From Meghimatium bilineatum (lineage: Eukaryota; Mollusca; Gastropoda; Stylommatophora; Philomycidae), in the NCBI GenBank assembly GCA_034231615.1, contig CM067309.1, forward strand, positions 24,028,465-24,092,464: DNA of 64,000 bases, in the 5' to 3' direction. Position 1 is the stretch's first letter. Every line of letters starts with the position of its first letter. The notes beneath the pieces are model-generated. The model was not told the origin of the DNA. It made no database searches and worked only from the letters and a program-made list of their open reading frames with translations. The position numbers and the translations under genes were made by a program. Below are positions 35,671-46,782 of the stretch, one piece after another.

Positions 35671-35844
35671 CACCAATCCTCACGTATTTAGTGCTGTTGA
35701 TTGTTCCCTTATTGCCCTGTGTGGCATCAACCCTAATGCATTTAGTTCTTTGGATTGTTCCCTTATTGCCCTGTGTTGTCCATATCTATCGTTTTATGGT
35801 TGTTCTCACACACTGAGGATGTATCCCCTTTTCTTTTCCATCGC

Positions 35845-37356
35845 ATATGTCATTTACCACGTCTGGCAACCGTATGTCATTTACCACGTCTGGCAACCGT
35901 ATATGTCATTTACCACGTCTGGCAACCGTATATGTCATTTACCACGTCTGGCAACCGTATATGACATTTACCACGTCTGTCAACCGTATATGTCATTTAC
36001 CACGTCTGGCAACCGTATATGTCATTTACCACGTCTGGCAACCGTATATGTCATTTACCACGTCTGGCAACCGTATATGTCATTTACCACGTCTGGCAAC
36101 CGTATATGTCATTTACCACGTCTGGCAACCGTATATGTCATTTACCACGTCTGGCAACCGTATATGTCATTTACCACGTTTGGCAACCATATATGTCATT
36201 TACCACGTCTGGCAAACGTATATGTCATTTACCACGTCTGGCAACCGTATATGTCATTTACCACGTCTGGCAACCGTATATGTCATTTACCACGTCTGGC
36301 AACCGTATATGTCATTTACCACGTCTGGCAACCGTATATGTCATTTACCACGTCTGGCAACCGTATATGTCATTTACCACGTCTGGCAACCGTATATGTC
36401 ATTTACCACGTCTGGCAACCGTATATGTCATTTACCACGTTTGGCAACCATATATGTCATTTATCACGTCTGGCAAACGTATATGTCATTTACCACGTCT
36501 GGAAACCGTATATGTCATTTACCACGTCTGGCAACCGTATATGTCATTTACCACGTCTGGCAACCGTATATGTCATTTACCACGTCTGGCAACCGTATAT
36601 GTCATTTACCACGTCTGGCAACCGTATATGTCATTTACCACGTCTGGGAACCGTATATGTCATTTACCACGTCTGGCAACCATATATGTCATTTACCACG
36701 TCTGGCAAACGTATATGTCATTTACCACGTCTGGCAACCATATATGTCATTTACCACGTCTGGCAACCGTATATGTCATTTACCACGTCTGGCAACCGTA
36801 TATGTCATTTACCACGTCTGGCAACCGTATATGTCATTTACCACGTTTGGCAACCATATATGTCATTTACCACGTCTGGCAAACGTATATGTCATTTACC
36901 ACGTCTGGAAACCGTATATGTCATTTACCACGTCTGGCAACCGTATATGTCATTTACCACGTCTGGCAACCGTATATGTCATTTACCACGTCTGGCAACC
37001 GTATATGTCATTTACCACGTCTGGCAACCGTATATGTCATTTACCACGTCTGGGAACCGTATATGTCATTTACCACGTCTGGCAACCATATATGTCATTT
37101 ACCACGTCTGGCAAACGTATATGTCATTTACCACGTCTGGCAACCATATATGTCATTTACCACGTCTGGCAACCGTATATGTCATTTACCACGTCTGGCA
37201 ACCGTATATGCCATTTACCACGTCTGACAACCGTATATGTCATTTACCACGTCTGGCAAACGTATATGTCATTTACCACGTCTGGCAACCGTATATGTCA
37301 TTTACCACGTCTGGCAACCGTATATGTCATTTACCACGTCTGGCAACCGTATGTTG
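35845..37356. repeat. 29-bp minisatellite, about 52 copies, with 14-unit higher-order repeat
   Basis: The unit is 29 bp and contains atgtcatttaccacgtctgg and caaccgtat. Marker variants repeat at 406 bp, exactly 14 units. The gggaacc unit occurs at 36646 and 37052, and ggaaacc at about 36500 and 36906, each preceded by the same tttggcaaccat and ggcaaacg units. Because 29 is not a multiple of three and the unit has no stop in any plus frame, all three plus frames stay open (544, 508 and 402 codons). These are not genes. Confidence 0.96.
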
Positions 37357-37387
37357 CCACTGGAAATATATAATTTCTGAATAGTTG

Positions 37388-37579
37388 TTACTGTGTTCTT
37401 CTGTTTTCTCTGTGCCATAGATTTGTATTCTGCGATATTTTTTGTAGGGCGATTGCTAATCTATTTCTGATCTCTGCTGAGAAATCTTCTGTCGTGCTGA
37501 TGGTTGACCCGGTATGTTTAAAGTTTCTGACATTATCTAGTTGCTTCTTGTCAGTGACTATTATAATATATGATGACAT
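37388..37579 (-). mobile_element. LINE RT fragment
   Basis: The minus strand reads KKQLDNVRNFKHTGSTIS, then FSAEIRNRLAIALQKI. This is the V-x-x-F-x-Y-L-G-S-x-I-S region downstream of the RT palm, with the usual Y-L-G changed to H-T-G. It is short and starts immediately after the 29-bp array. Confidence 0.65.
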
Positions 37580-37589
37580 CTAGATCAAA

Positions 37590-37690
37590 TGCAGAATGTG
37601 ATGTGTCCATCTATCGGTACATGCCGATCCGACTATTCAGGATGTGATGTGTCCATCTATGGGAACATGCCGATCTAACTATTCAGCGCA
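37590..37690. repeat. Two-copy direct repeat, about 48 bp
   Basis: Two adjacent copies share gatgtgtccatctat, acatgccgatc and actattcag, with a few differences. Confidence 0.9.
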
Positions 37691-37734
37691 AGACTTGTTA
37701 CCTTAATTATATCTGCAGATATTGTGGATAATAT

Positions 37735-37915
37735 TTACACAATACGCTCCCGCGGTCATGGATTCCAACCCCAGTCATGACGTCTTGTTTCTACAGTGTA
37801 CTTGTTGTGGAGATCCCAAGTGATTATCGCTTGGAGTTACAGTTACTTGCTGTCAGCAACACTCTGGGAAGGTGGCGTCCCGTTTCGTTATCTAATGGTG
37901 ACTGTCCTGCGTCTT
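37735..37915 (+). mobile_element. tRNA-SINE family S2, 3'-side copy
   Basis: The blocks gtcttgttt, gagatccc, tgattatcgcttgga, gctgtcagcaacactct and ggtggcgtcccgtttcgtt align in order with 59376-59618. A weak B-box-like sequence (gattccaacccc) lies near 37760. The head is poorly preserved. Confidence 0.65.
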
Positions 37916-37984
37916 AGAATCTTGGAAAATCATCAATAAGGCTAGAAACACAGTTGCAGTATCGAACAACAAAATGTTAAAGAC

Positions 37985-38165
37985 GAATCTTCAGAATACA
38001 ATGAAATTTAAAGATCACCAATAGGGACATTCTGAGAGAATTGAAAGTAAAAGAAATCTGGCTAAACATCAAGATTCTCTATAGAAAATTACAATGTTTT
38101 GGACATATCAAACAATATCATACCCGAGTAAAGACCATATCATACCCGAGTAACATAACTTTATA
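37985..38165 (+). mobile_element. LINE C RT fragment
   Basis: The plus strand reads LKVKEIWLNIKILYRKLQ, then CFGHIKQYHTR. The same block at 46.5 kb reads EIWLNSMDLSRKLQYFGHIK. It is a short 3'-part fragment of a LINE polyprotein. Confidence 0.65.
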
Positions 38166-38339
38166 TTTGCTTTAGTGATCCCATTTCCTTGCCAGATGAT
38201 CAGTGTTTTAATTTCTTTGGAAGTACTGCTGAGATGTAATAAGCTGGTAGTAATCAATCATGCAAGTATTCTTTGGATCTTTCACTTTCAGCAATACTGA
38301 ACTGCAGTACGAAATGACACCTACCATCAAAGTCCACAA

Positions 38340-38604
38340 CAAGTCCACACACGCAAGGAGCAAATTATTGTCTACGTACTACGAACTGACCACAACAGAC
38401 TGAGAAAACACATGCTCAGAAAGCTGAAAATTGGCTAGACAAACATGTGCCACTGTGGACTAAGCCCAGAGATAGCAGAACCCATTCTTCATGCCCTTTT
38501 TGTCAACTCTATCAAGAAGAGAGGGAGTAAATAATCTGGTCTACTGAGACGTCAGTATTTCCATACCTGAGGGTTCCTTGAATGACCTGAAGTGAATTAC
38601 AAAG
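38340..38604 (+). mobile_element. LINE RNase H tail, decayed
   Basis: The plus strand reads RKEQIIVYVLRTDHNRLRKH, then LRKLKIG, a stop, NMCHCGLSPEIAEPILHA, and then frameshifts. It is the same tail as 51.7 kb. Its last 40 bp (gaatgacctgaagtgaatta and on) match the 3' end of that copy and run directly into the 33-bp array. Confidence 0.8.
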
Positions 38605-39003
38605 TTCATTGAAGCTATTGGCGCTGTTCTTGATAACTGACTGAAGCTATTGGCGCTGTGTCTTGATAACTGATTGAAGCTATTGGCGCTGTGTCTTGAT
38701 AACTGATTGAAGCTATTGGCGCTGTGTCTTGATAACTGACTGAAGCTATTGACGCTGTGTCTTGATAACTGACTGAAGATATTGGCGCTGTGTCTTGATA
38801 ACTGATTGACGCTATTGGCGCTGTGTCTTGATAACTGACTGAAGCTATTGGCGCTGTGTCTTGACAACTGACTGAAGATATTGGCGCTGTGTCTTGATAA
38901 CTGATTGAAGCTATTGGCGCTGTGTCTTGATAACTGACTGAAGATATTGGCGCTTGATAATTGACTGAAGATATTGGCGCTGTGTCTTGATAACTGACTG
39001 AAG
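38605..39003. repeat. 33-bp minisatellite derived from a LINE 3' end, about 12 copies
   Basis: The unit is 33 bp, gaagctattggcgctgtgtc then ttgataactgact. The unexpanded LINE 3' end at 51930-51968 has the same 33-bp segment once, with 27 of 33 positions identical by my count. In both places it follows the same LINE coding end. One unit near 38945-38960 is shortened. Confidence 0.95.
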
Positions 39004-39215
39004 GAGTAAGAAAAAGTAAGAGGACATGAAGGCATGGCATCGAAAGCGAGGTAGGCCCCGAGGACGACGAACGCAAGTATATAAAAAACCAACTGAACAT
39101 AACACTCGCAGAAGATGGGAGATTTGAACAAGATCGGCAGATGTTTTTAAAGCTGTGGTGATGACTGTAAAAAGCAATCCAATATATGCTGCTTTATGAT
39201 GATAATACTGGAATA
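39004..39215 (+). mobile_element. LINE C-terminal tail fragment
   Basis: The plus strand reads KRGRPRGRRTQVYKKPTEHN, then RRRWEI, and VFKAVVMTVKSNP before stops. GRPR followed by a tryptophan and a final helix is the usual LINE C-terminal pattern. It is distinct from the RNase H-type tail on the other side of the array. Confidence 0.55.
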
Positions 39216-39423
39216 TGTTTTACAGGGAAAGCTCTCAGCAACAGTTCACATTTACCGCAACACGGCTAAGTATCTCAGGAAAACATACATCAAGAATCCG
39301 ATGAAAATATTCCAAGTCACACACAATCCAAATGTATAATACGAAATGAGTTGAAACTGCTAGCACACTACTATCATACTATCTCTGTAGAGAGCTGTAT
39401 TCTATTTGGAGAATACACTACGA

Positions 39424-39730
39424 CAGGGGTGGCCAAACTTTTTTGTGCAGAGGGCCGCATTGAAAATTGTAAAGCTATTGGAAGGCCGCATATAATATTA
39501 TGTATATTTGGCAATATATATATATATAAATGATGTCAAATTGGGAAAAAAATATTGTATATATAATATATAAGAAAGTCGAATTAAAATTCCAATGGAT
39601 TTCTGTGTAATATTAATGGGAAAAAATCATTTTTGACGATCGTCCGTTTATTTAAAAATGTGTTTGAGGGCAGCAAAATATCAAATGGCGGGCCGCATGC
39701 GGCCCGAAGGCCGTAGTTTGTCCAACCCTG
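39424..39730. mobile_element. hAT-type MITE with perfect 8-bp TSD
   Basis: The element is 307 bp and non-coding. It starts caggggtggccaaacttttt and ends ccgtagtttgtccaaccctg, giving imperfect terminal inverted repeats of about 15 bp that begin CAGGG(G/T)TGG. The 8-bp sequence cactacga flanks it exactly on both sides (39416-39423 and 39731-39738), the TSD length of hAT transposons. Subterminal ggccgcat and gcggcccg motifs are also typical of non-autonomous hAT elements. No transposase is present, so it would have needed one supplied elsewhere. Confidence 0.92.
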
Positions 39731-39930
39731 CACTACGAGATTAAGTACATCAGAAATGTTATCGGACCAGAAGAACTCGGATTGAGATATCAAGACATGT
39801 TATCTCAACTGGTGTCTAAATTGTCACATTTTTCAAGCGAAGACAACCTCTTTGGACAATGTTTATATTTGTAAACTACATTTAAATACAGCGCGTATGT
39901 ATATAAATGTGATATATAGAGAAATTAATT

Positions 39931-40582
39931 GTTGGTTTTATGTGGGTTCTATGTGGGTTCTATGTGGGTTCTATGTGGGTTTTATGTGGGTTATATGTGG
40001 GTTTTATGTGGGTTCTATGTGGGTTTTATGTGGGTTCTATGTGGGTTTTATGTGGGTTCTATGTGGGTTCCATGTAAGTTTTATGTGGGTGTTGTGTGGG
40101 TTCCATGTGAGTTTTATGTGGGTTCTATGTGGATTTTATGTGGGTGTTGTGTGGGTTCCATGTGTGTTTTATGTGGGTTCTATGTGGGTTTTATGTGGGT
40201 GTTGTGTGGGTTCCATGTGAGTTTTATGTGGGTGTTGTGTGGGTTCCATGTGAGTTTTATATGGGTTCTATGTGGTTTTATGTGGGTATTGTGTGGGTTC
40301 CATGTGAGTTTTATGTGGGTTCTATGTGGGTTTTATGTGGGTGTTGTGTGGGTTCCATGTGAGTTTTATGTGGGTGTTGTGTGGGTTCCATGTGAGTTTT
40401 ATGTGGGTTCTATGTGGGTTTTATGTGGGTATTGTGTGGGTTCCATGTGAGTTTTATGTGGGTTCTATGTGGGTTTTATGTGGGTGTTGTGTGGGTTCCA
40501 TGTGAGTTTTATGTGGGTTCTATGTGGGTTTTATGTGGGTGTTGTGTGGGTTCCATGTGAGTTTTATGTAGGTTTTGCGTGG
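39931..40582. repeat. 11-bp theme array with composite higher-order units
   Basis: The basic word is tatgtgggttt or tatgtgggttc. These combine with gtgttgtgtgggttccatgt and gagtttta into recurring composites of about 45-65 bp. Open frames (up to 173 codons) are by-products. Confidence 0.93.
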
Positions 40583-41184
40583 GCCCTTACACTGAACTAA
40601 TAAATATATTTTAATTATGCGCTCTCTGTGTGGACAAAAGAGGCATTACAGGGACTAGTTGGAAATATAATTGAGGGCCTGTGACATAGGCCATGAAGTG
40701 TGGAATGATGGTGCACGGTACGGAGCTTAAAGGTGTTCTGTGATTTAAAAAAAGTGTGGAGTTGTTTGGAGAAGGTAATAAATGCAGCTCCTCAACATCA
40801 GAGAGTAACTAGAAAGTTATGAACAGATCAATCAGCATTGAAAGTGAACATTCCATGTCCCCACTGTTCACCAACCGTTAGGGCCATCATATAGTTTATC
40901 AGCCGCCTGCGTGCTCATAGACAAGGTCGGGCCTATAACTGAATGTCATAAATTATATGTAACAATTTATCATCGTAATTTGTGATGGATGAACAAGAAA
41001 ACAATAGCATATTTTCTTCTACATATCTGACAATTTCTTACACATGTTCACAACATCTTTCTATTGCTCAGAGAATGAATGGCATTGTTAGGTCATCAAC
41101 AGAAATTAACGGTCGTTGGGTAATTTTGAAGCAATCATAATATATCTCAAACATGTGTATCTTCTCCATATATATCTTGTGTTG
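40583..41184. other. Unassigned spacer
   Basis: No gene or repeat motif is recognised. Confidence 0.5.
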
Positions 41185-41400
41185 AGCCAATCCTTCTTTA
41201 TGTATGCGAAGCATGGACAGTAAACAAAATAGCCCAAGATGAGATGGAAGCAGCTTAGATGTTTTTTAGAAGAATTATGAAAATTCCACGGACAGTCAAG
41301 AAAACTATATAAACGTCATTTGAGATGTTTGAGTTGATCATAGCTAAGAAAGATTACAGAAAAACCTAGAAGCAGTCAATCAAGATATTTAGGGTACGTC
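41185..41400 (+). mobile_element. LINE RT fragment
   Basis: The plus strand reads ILLYVCEAWTVNKIAQDEME, then FFRRIMKIPRTVKKT. This matches [10 protein letters not shown] and [14 protein letters not shown] of LINE B in order. Stops are present. Confidence 0.7.
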
Positions 41401-41981
41401 TGTAAGTATACACAAGAGAATTAATGAATATCATGTGAAAAGTTCTATAGCATTCCTTTTGAAGTAAAAAATAGGGGATAAATTCGCTGAATTTGGTAAA
41501 GGAAACCATCAAAAATATCAGACCTGTGGGAAAAATGAGAATCATACTACTAACGTGACGCTGTTTATTATCTCCGTAATTTCGGGCTATGGACACGACG
41601 TGGACAAAAAAATTAGCCAATGATGATGATTTACGATAAGCTAGTAAGATGGTATAATCGACGAAAGACACCGTATAATCGTGATCAATGTTGGTGAGTG
41701 GTCACGGTAAGATAAGCGAGGTACTCGCTTCTACCAGATGAAACAACTATGTTGTCCAGAGTCTGTGAGACTTGAGCAATGACAACTCAACATCAACTAG
41801 TCCATTATAAGTGCATGCATATATGCGTAGATCCAAAGATGGGAGTTGCTCGTGGTTTCAAAGTCGATTGTATATAGTGTAATGACGTTCAAACTGTCAA
41901 TACTGCATTTTTCCCGTTTAGGAGTTGCAGGGAAGAGATTGAATAGATGTGTGATAAAAGCCGCAGGCGTTTCACTAATGT
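41401..41981. other. Unassigned spacer
   Basis: No gene or repeat motif is recognised. Confidence 0.5.
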
Positions 41982-42372
41982 TAAAATGTATTGTCGCACT
42001 AATGTTAAAAAAGTACTGTTGCACTAATGTTAAAAAAAGTACTGTTGCACTAATGTTAAAAAAGTACTGTCGCACTAATGTTAAAATGTAATTTCGCACT
42101 AAAGTTAAAATGTATTATCGCACTAATGTTAAAAATGTATTGTCGCACTAATGTAAAAATATATTGTCGCACTAATGTTAAAAGTGTATTGTCGACCCAT
42201 TGTTAAAATGTATTGTCGCACTAATGTTAAAAATGCATTGTCACAATAATGTTAAAAATGTATTGTTGTTGCATTAATGTAAAAAATGTATTGTTGTTGC
42301 ACTAACGTTAAAAATGTATTATTGTTGCACCAATGTTAAAAGTGTATTGTCGCACTAATGTTAAAAAAATAT
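41982..42372. repeat. About 25-bp AT-rich minisatellite, about 16 copies
   Basis: The unit is built on cactaatgttaaaaatgtat and tgtcg. A-run length and a ttgttg insertion vary between copies. Confidence 0.92.
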
Positions 42373-43019
42373 CACCACACTATCACATTTAATGTTAATA
42401 ATATTAATGCAGCTTGCCAATTTCATCACCTTTTCACGTTCATAAAAATTATATATGCGCCAGAGATGCACTTAATGATATATGAAAATTTATCAATTAA
42501 TATTGTCTTTTTCCTCGGGGTTTTTCCGTACGTCATGCGTCAATTTCATTATTGACACCGGAACAAAAATAATGAATTAGAATAGGTGTCGTGGCAAATT
42601 CAGTTTCTTTTTAATTCACCCCACGGATCAAATGCAGCACATGCTCTGTTAGAGGGGCAGATCTACCTGCGTATTGATCAATATATATGTACAGTGTTGC
42701 CAACATTGACAAATTCTTCTGGGCAAAGTTGAGCTTCAAGTAGGTTAAATCTATACTGTAACACTGATAAAAATATGTCCCAGTCTGAAATTAATAAAAT
42801 TTGTGGTATCATTTTCCGCGCGTTGTTTCTGGCAGAGTATTGATATTTTCTTCTAACTGTTCATTTCCAACGCTTTTGTTCAAGGATGGGTGACAGTGCG
42901 TGTGAGTGTGTGGCAGTGGGTCTGTTATCCTCTTTGACATAAGTAGTGGTAACGTGAAAGAATCTCGATTTTATCGAACACTTCAGGAAGTGATCGGGAA
43001 CAACTGGGTCACAGTGAAT
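42373..43019. other. Unassigned AT-rich spacer
   Basis: No gene or repeat motif is recognised. Confidence 0.5.
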
Positions 43020-43320
43020 TGTAATGGTTGATTCATCTATATTCTTTCATAGGGCACGAAATAAGAGCAAAGAATAGTGGAATATTATCTGTCATGTACG
43101 TCGTGAGAGGCGACTAATGAAGATTTGGGGTGGATTTGGTTGCTCTATCTCATAGAGGATCAAAGTGACGGAACCATGTTGAAAGATATGTTAGGCAGGA
43201 AGGTACAGGTATCCAGACACGCTGTAACCCGGGGCACAGCGCATTCTGTTCTCTCGACTACATCCTGTTAATGCGCAGGAGCTTCAGAACAAAAGTAAAG
43301 GAAGAAGAAGAAAGAGGGCT
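43020..43320 (+). mobile_element. SINE-like family S3, copy 1
   Basis: Shared blocks with 45970-46235, in order, are aagagcaaagaatag, gt(c/t)gt(g/a)agaggc, a gtcaaa(g/t)tgac-like stretch and ccatgttga. Both copies end in a GAA run (ggaagaagaagaaag here). I see no coding sequence or clear tRNA head. It may be a SINE or the 3' end of a LINE. Confidence 0.6.
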
Positions 43321-43483
43321 TGAAAGGGATTAAAATGCGTAGAGGATTGACTTCAATATACTCGAGTTTTCCTATATGTACACTGCGTCTTTCAATAAAG
43401 TGGCATGCCTCTGTTGAAAGTACAACAAATAGCACGTAACGCAGTAGCTTCAGGCCATAATCTCCGATGATCTGCAAAACAAT

Positions 43484-43575
43484 CTACCTTGTAAACAAGA
43501 CGATAAAAGCCGGATTCGAAACCGTGATCTCTTGCGCACATGGCAGACAGCTGAACCGATACAGTAGGGTGATCG
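43484..43575 (-). mobile_element. tRNA-SINE head (family S2), partial
   Basis: Read on the minus strand, an A-box-like cggttcagctgtctgcc is followed by gagatcacggtttcgaatcc (B-box) and gtcttgttta. The same order occurs at 59380-59450. The central domain is missing. Confidence 0.6.
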
Positions 43576-43689
43576 CCAAGAAGAAGAAGAAATGTTTGTT
43601 GAACAAGTGCAGGTTATCATCAGTGCATACCGAACAAGTCCATAAATGCTCCGTTTCGCGCCTCAGTAGTTCCATCAGTTTCAGTTCGG

Positions 43690-43895
43690 TGTTCAGTCAG
43701 TCTTCTGATTTATCTAGAATGTTTCTCTTTGATTTGTCAGTCTCCTGATTTATCTAGAATGTTACTCTTTGATTTATCAGTCTTCTGATTTATCTAGAAT
43801 GTTTCTATTTGATTTTTAATTCTCCTGATTTATCTAGAATGTTTCTATTTGATTTATCAATCTCCTGATTTATCTAGAATGTTTCTCTTTGCTTA
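43690..43895. repeat. About 40-bp minisatellite, 5 copies
   Basis: The unit contains tcctgatttatctagaatgt and ttctctttgatttatcagtc. Confidence 0.92.
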
Positions 43896-44654
43896 ATGTT
43901 TCAATCTGTATTTGAATCCCCTGCCCTTTTTGAGTGACCAACCCAGGCTGTCTGTAGTATAGCCCTACGCGCTGAATTATCTAGACCGCACGGAAATTAA
44001 ATTTTGTTGGTCACATTGCGTATTCTACAAGTATGCCAGCCACGGGTTAGGGTAAGGGGTTAGAGTAATACAGTACATTAACTACAATTTAGGCGGGAGG
44101 GGGGAGGGCGGAAGCAGGGGTGTAATAAAGTTTTACAGTTGTTGACTAGGTTGACAAAAGTTAACATCAACAATACAGTTTTTATACATCAATTACATTG
44201 TTTACCGTCTACCGTCTTCAAACACGCCACATCGCATGAAAACGATGTTATTTTAGTGAAGACTATGGACGCGTATACCCTCAAGCTACTATGAATGTGG
44301 ACAGGTCGAGTGGCACACATACAACAACAACAACATATACACACTGCACGGGTATGAAAATTCAACGACAACCACAAACATCTCACAGTAGTAGGTACTA
44401 GCAGGTCTCAGTGCTATAAGAACTAATTAAGCCTATATTTAAGCATAAATAGCAAATAAAGGTAAACAAGGTTGCATCAGATGTAACATGGGTAAATGGA
44501 TAATCTAATGAATCAGATAATGGGTTTTGAAGAAAGTCCGCTCAGATAGCACATACTCGCCTCGCAACTTGAATCCACACGTTTTCCGTCTTTTTGATCT
44601 TTAGTCACATTTCAAGTAAAGGTAGGTCCCATGGCATCTGTCGTTGGAGATGAA
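43896..44654. other. Unassigned spacer
   Basis: No gene or repeat motif is recognised. A short G/A-rich patch lies near 44095-44120. Confidence 0.5.
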
Positions 44655-44880
44655 GATAACAATTCAAGTTCTAAGCCGCAGCAACTATTAGGTGGTGTGG
44701 CCAGTTCATGTCCTAAGCCGCAGCGACTATTAGGTCGGGTGGCTAGTTCATGTGCTAAGCCGCATCGACTATTAGGTCGGGTGGCCAGTTCATGTGCTAA
44801 GCCGCAGCGACTATTAGGTCGGGTGGCCAGTTCATGTACTAAGCCGCAGAAACTATTAGGTGGGGGTGGCAAGTTCCCTT
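44655..44880. repeat. 42-bp minisatellite derived from dispersed repeat H, 5 copies
   Basis: The unit is 42 bp and contains ccgcagcgactattaggtcg and ggtggccagttcatgt. The single-copy relative at 21654-21700 reads ctgcagaaattattaggtgt, then ggttgccagttcc. Sequence after the last unit (ttccttgctgtt) also matches that locus. Confidence 0.93.
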
Positions 44881-44930
44881 CCTTGCTGTTTTACTCATAT
44901 GTCAGGTACTCATGTTGAACTACCGCTTTC

Positions 44931-45289
44931 CCTATTCATATTATAATGTATTTTTAATATATGCTTTAATTTTGTTAAATCTGGATAAATCTGAGATTAG
45001 CAGTAAGTAATGTTGTATGTTGCATTATTTCACAACTTCTACACAACTAAGGAATGTAATGCAATTAAATTTGCTGCATTCAGTTGTCAAAAATAAAACT
45101 TCTAATAAATAAATTACATTTTACCGAGTTGAAATGTGTTTTTTATGTTTAAAAAAAATTAATGTACACAATTTAATAGTGGCTATTTTTCGTTATATTT
45201 TACTTATGATTTGGCCAGAAACAGTTTCAGTTATCTGGCAACCATAGTCGAAATATATTTTTCTTATCATGCACGCTCTTTCATACGTC
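44931..45289. other. Unassigned AT-rich spacer
   Basis: No gene or repeat motif is recognised. Confidence 0.5.
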
Positions 45290-45580
45290 CTAAAGCTGAA
45301 CAGAAAACAACAATTTTAGTCCCCGCATAGGACACTGTAGACTATAAGCACAGCTCCACAAAATAAACACTGTTCAAATGAACCAATATCTATTTCAAAA
45401 GGATCCCCAGACTATAGAACACATTCTTACAGGCATGTCGTGACTTGAGGACTAAAACCTGGCCTCATAAGACAGACCTGAAAGTGAATCTGAGAGGCAA
45501 CCTTGATGACCTAAAATGATGACTGAATTTATGAAGGCGGCATTCCTTTCAGTATAAACTTCGGACCATATAAAACCAAT
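45290..45580 (+). mobile_element. LINE RNase H tail, heavily decayed
   Basis: The plus strand shows EQKTTIL (compare EQTIIF), QTIEHILTG (compare ETAEHILHA), RTKTWP and NLRGNLDDL in order, across several frames. These match the tails at 32.8, 51.8 and 62.1 kb. The zinc-binding-like cysteines are lost. Confidence 0.6.
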
Positions 45581-45614
45581 CACAGCACAGAAAGGCTAGG
45601 CGGGGAAATGAATT

Positions 45615-45735
45615 CATAATGGTAAGTACAGTATTAGATAAAATCAAAATGTAACCGTAATGGTAAGAACAGTATTAGATAAAATCAAAATTTAACCATA
45701 ATGGTAAGTACAGTATTAGATGAAATCAAAGTTTC
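45615..45735. repeat. About 43-bp array, 3 copies
   Basis: The unit contains taatggtaagtacagtatta and gataaaatcaaaat. Confidence 0.9.
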
Positions 45736-45969
45736 TACAAAGAAATTTGATTAGGTATAGGGAATATACCGTAATGAGAGATTTCTTTTGTATGTAATGA
45801 TGTGCCTTGATGAAGTCGCTTTTGTCCAAACATGAACTTATTACTTTTCCTTGTAAATATTCCCTGCGTCTTGTTGTACCTAGAAATATGCTGCCTTGTC
45901 AAAAGGGACCCAGAACACATGTGGAATCCCGGATAAAATGAAGCAAAGCTGTACCTTTCTTCTCAACTA

Positions 45970-46235
45970 TTAGATTATGACACCCTGTGTTGTCAGGACT
46001 ACAAATGAGAGCAAAGAATAGCAACATTGTTTACCTTCATGCATGTTGTAAGAGGCATCTAAGGAAGTTATGCGATAAAGTCGGCTGTTCCATCCCATAT
46101 AGAGTCAAATGACCCACGTGCCATGTTGAGGTCGGATGTGTCGCAGCATAGCTGTAAAGCGTGACAAATTTTTCAGTTTACGAACAAAATAGTACATATA
46201 TTCAGGAGTTTGAGAATGAACACAGAAGAAGAAGA
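45970..46235 (+). mobile_element. SINE-like family S3, copy 2
   Basis: This copy matches 43020-43320 in several ordered blocks. It ends with ggagtttgagaatgaacaca and a GAA run. The same ending (gggagtttgagaatgaacgc plus a GAA run) terminates the 21-bp array at 48.02-48.06 kb, so a third 3' end of this family lies there. Confidence 0.6.
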
Positions 46236-46484
46236 AATATATTATAAATTGGAATCATTCTAATAGTGGAAACATTTATGATGTATGCTGGTTTCTGCGC
46301 ATGACGACGACCTTATCGTGGCAGCTAAATAGGAACTCGATACCAATTTCATAATCCGGGTGTAAATATAGAATGTATAAAGCAAACGAAATATGAACAG
46401 ATTGACAGATTTAAATAGCTGTGTGTAAAATTTAGCTAGCCTAACCATTTCACTGGCCCACTAAGACATTTATATATCTATCTT

Positions 46485-46782
46485 GAAAGAAATGAATGTA
46501 CAAGAAATCTGGTTAAACAGCATGGATCTTTCCAGAAAGCTACAATATTTTGGCCATATCAAAAGCCATAACGGCATAGAGGAGATCATACTGGAGAAGA
46601 TGATGCCAGGGAGACGAACAAAAAGAAGACCAAAATGAAGACGGGCGTAAATCATCAAAGTCCACTTGAACGTGACAGTAACGGAAACAAGAAGACTGGC
46701 TCAAGATCGACGTAAGCTTCCAAAGGCTGTGATGACTGCTACATCCTGTTCAGGATAAGCTACCTGAAGATGATGATGATGA
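46485..46782 (+). mobile_element. LINE C 3' part
   Basis: The plus strand reads VQEIWLNSMDLSRKLQYFGH, IKSHNGIEEIILEKMMPGRR, then TRRLAQDRRKLPKAVMTATS. These are the FGHI, G-R-R and A-Q-D-R blocks of a LINE C-terminus, with one or two stops. The 3' end has a GAT run (gatgatgatgatgat) and the first unit of the 21-bp array follows immediately. Confidence 0.75.

Noticed and set aside
35750-37384. 544-, 508- and 402-codon open frames
   Set aside because: They are the three phases of a 29-bp repeat that has no stop codon. All three being open at once is the expected result of composition, not of coding.
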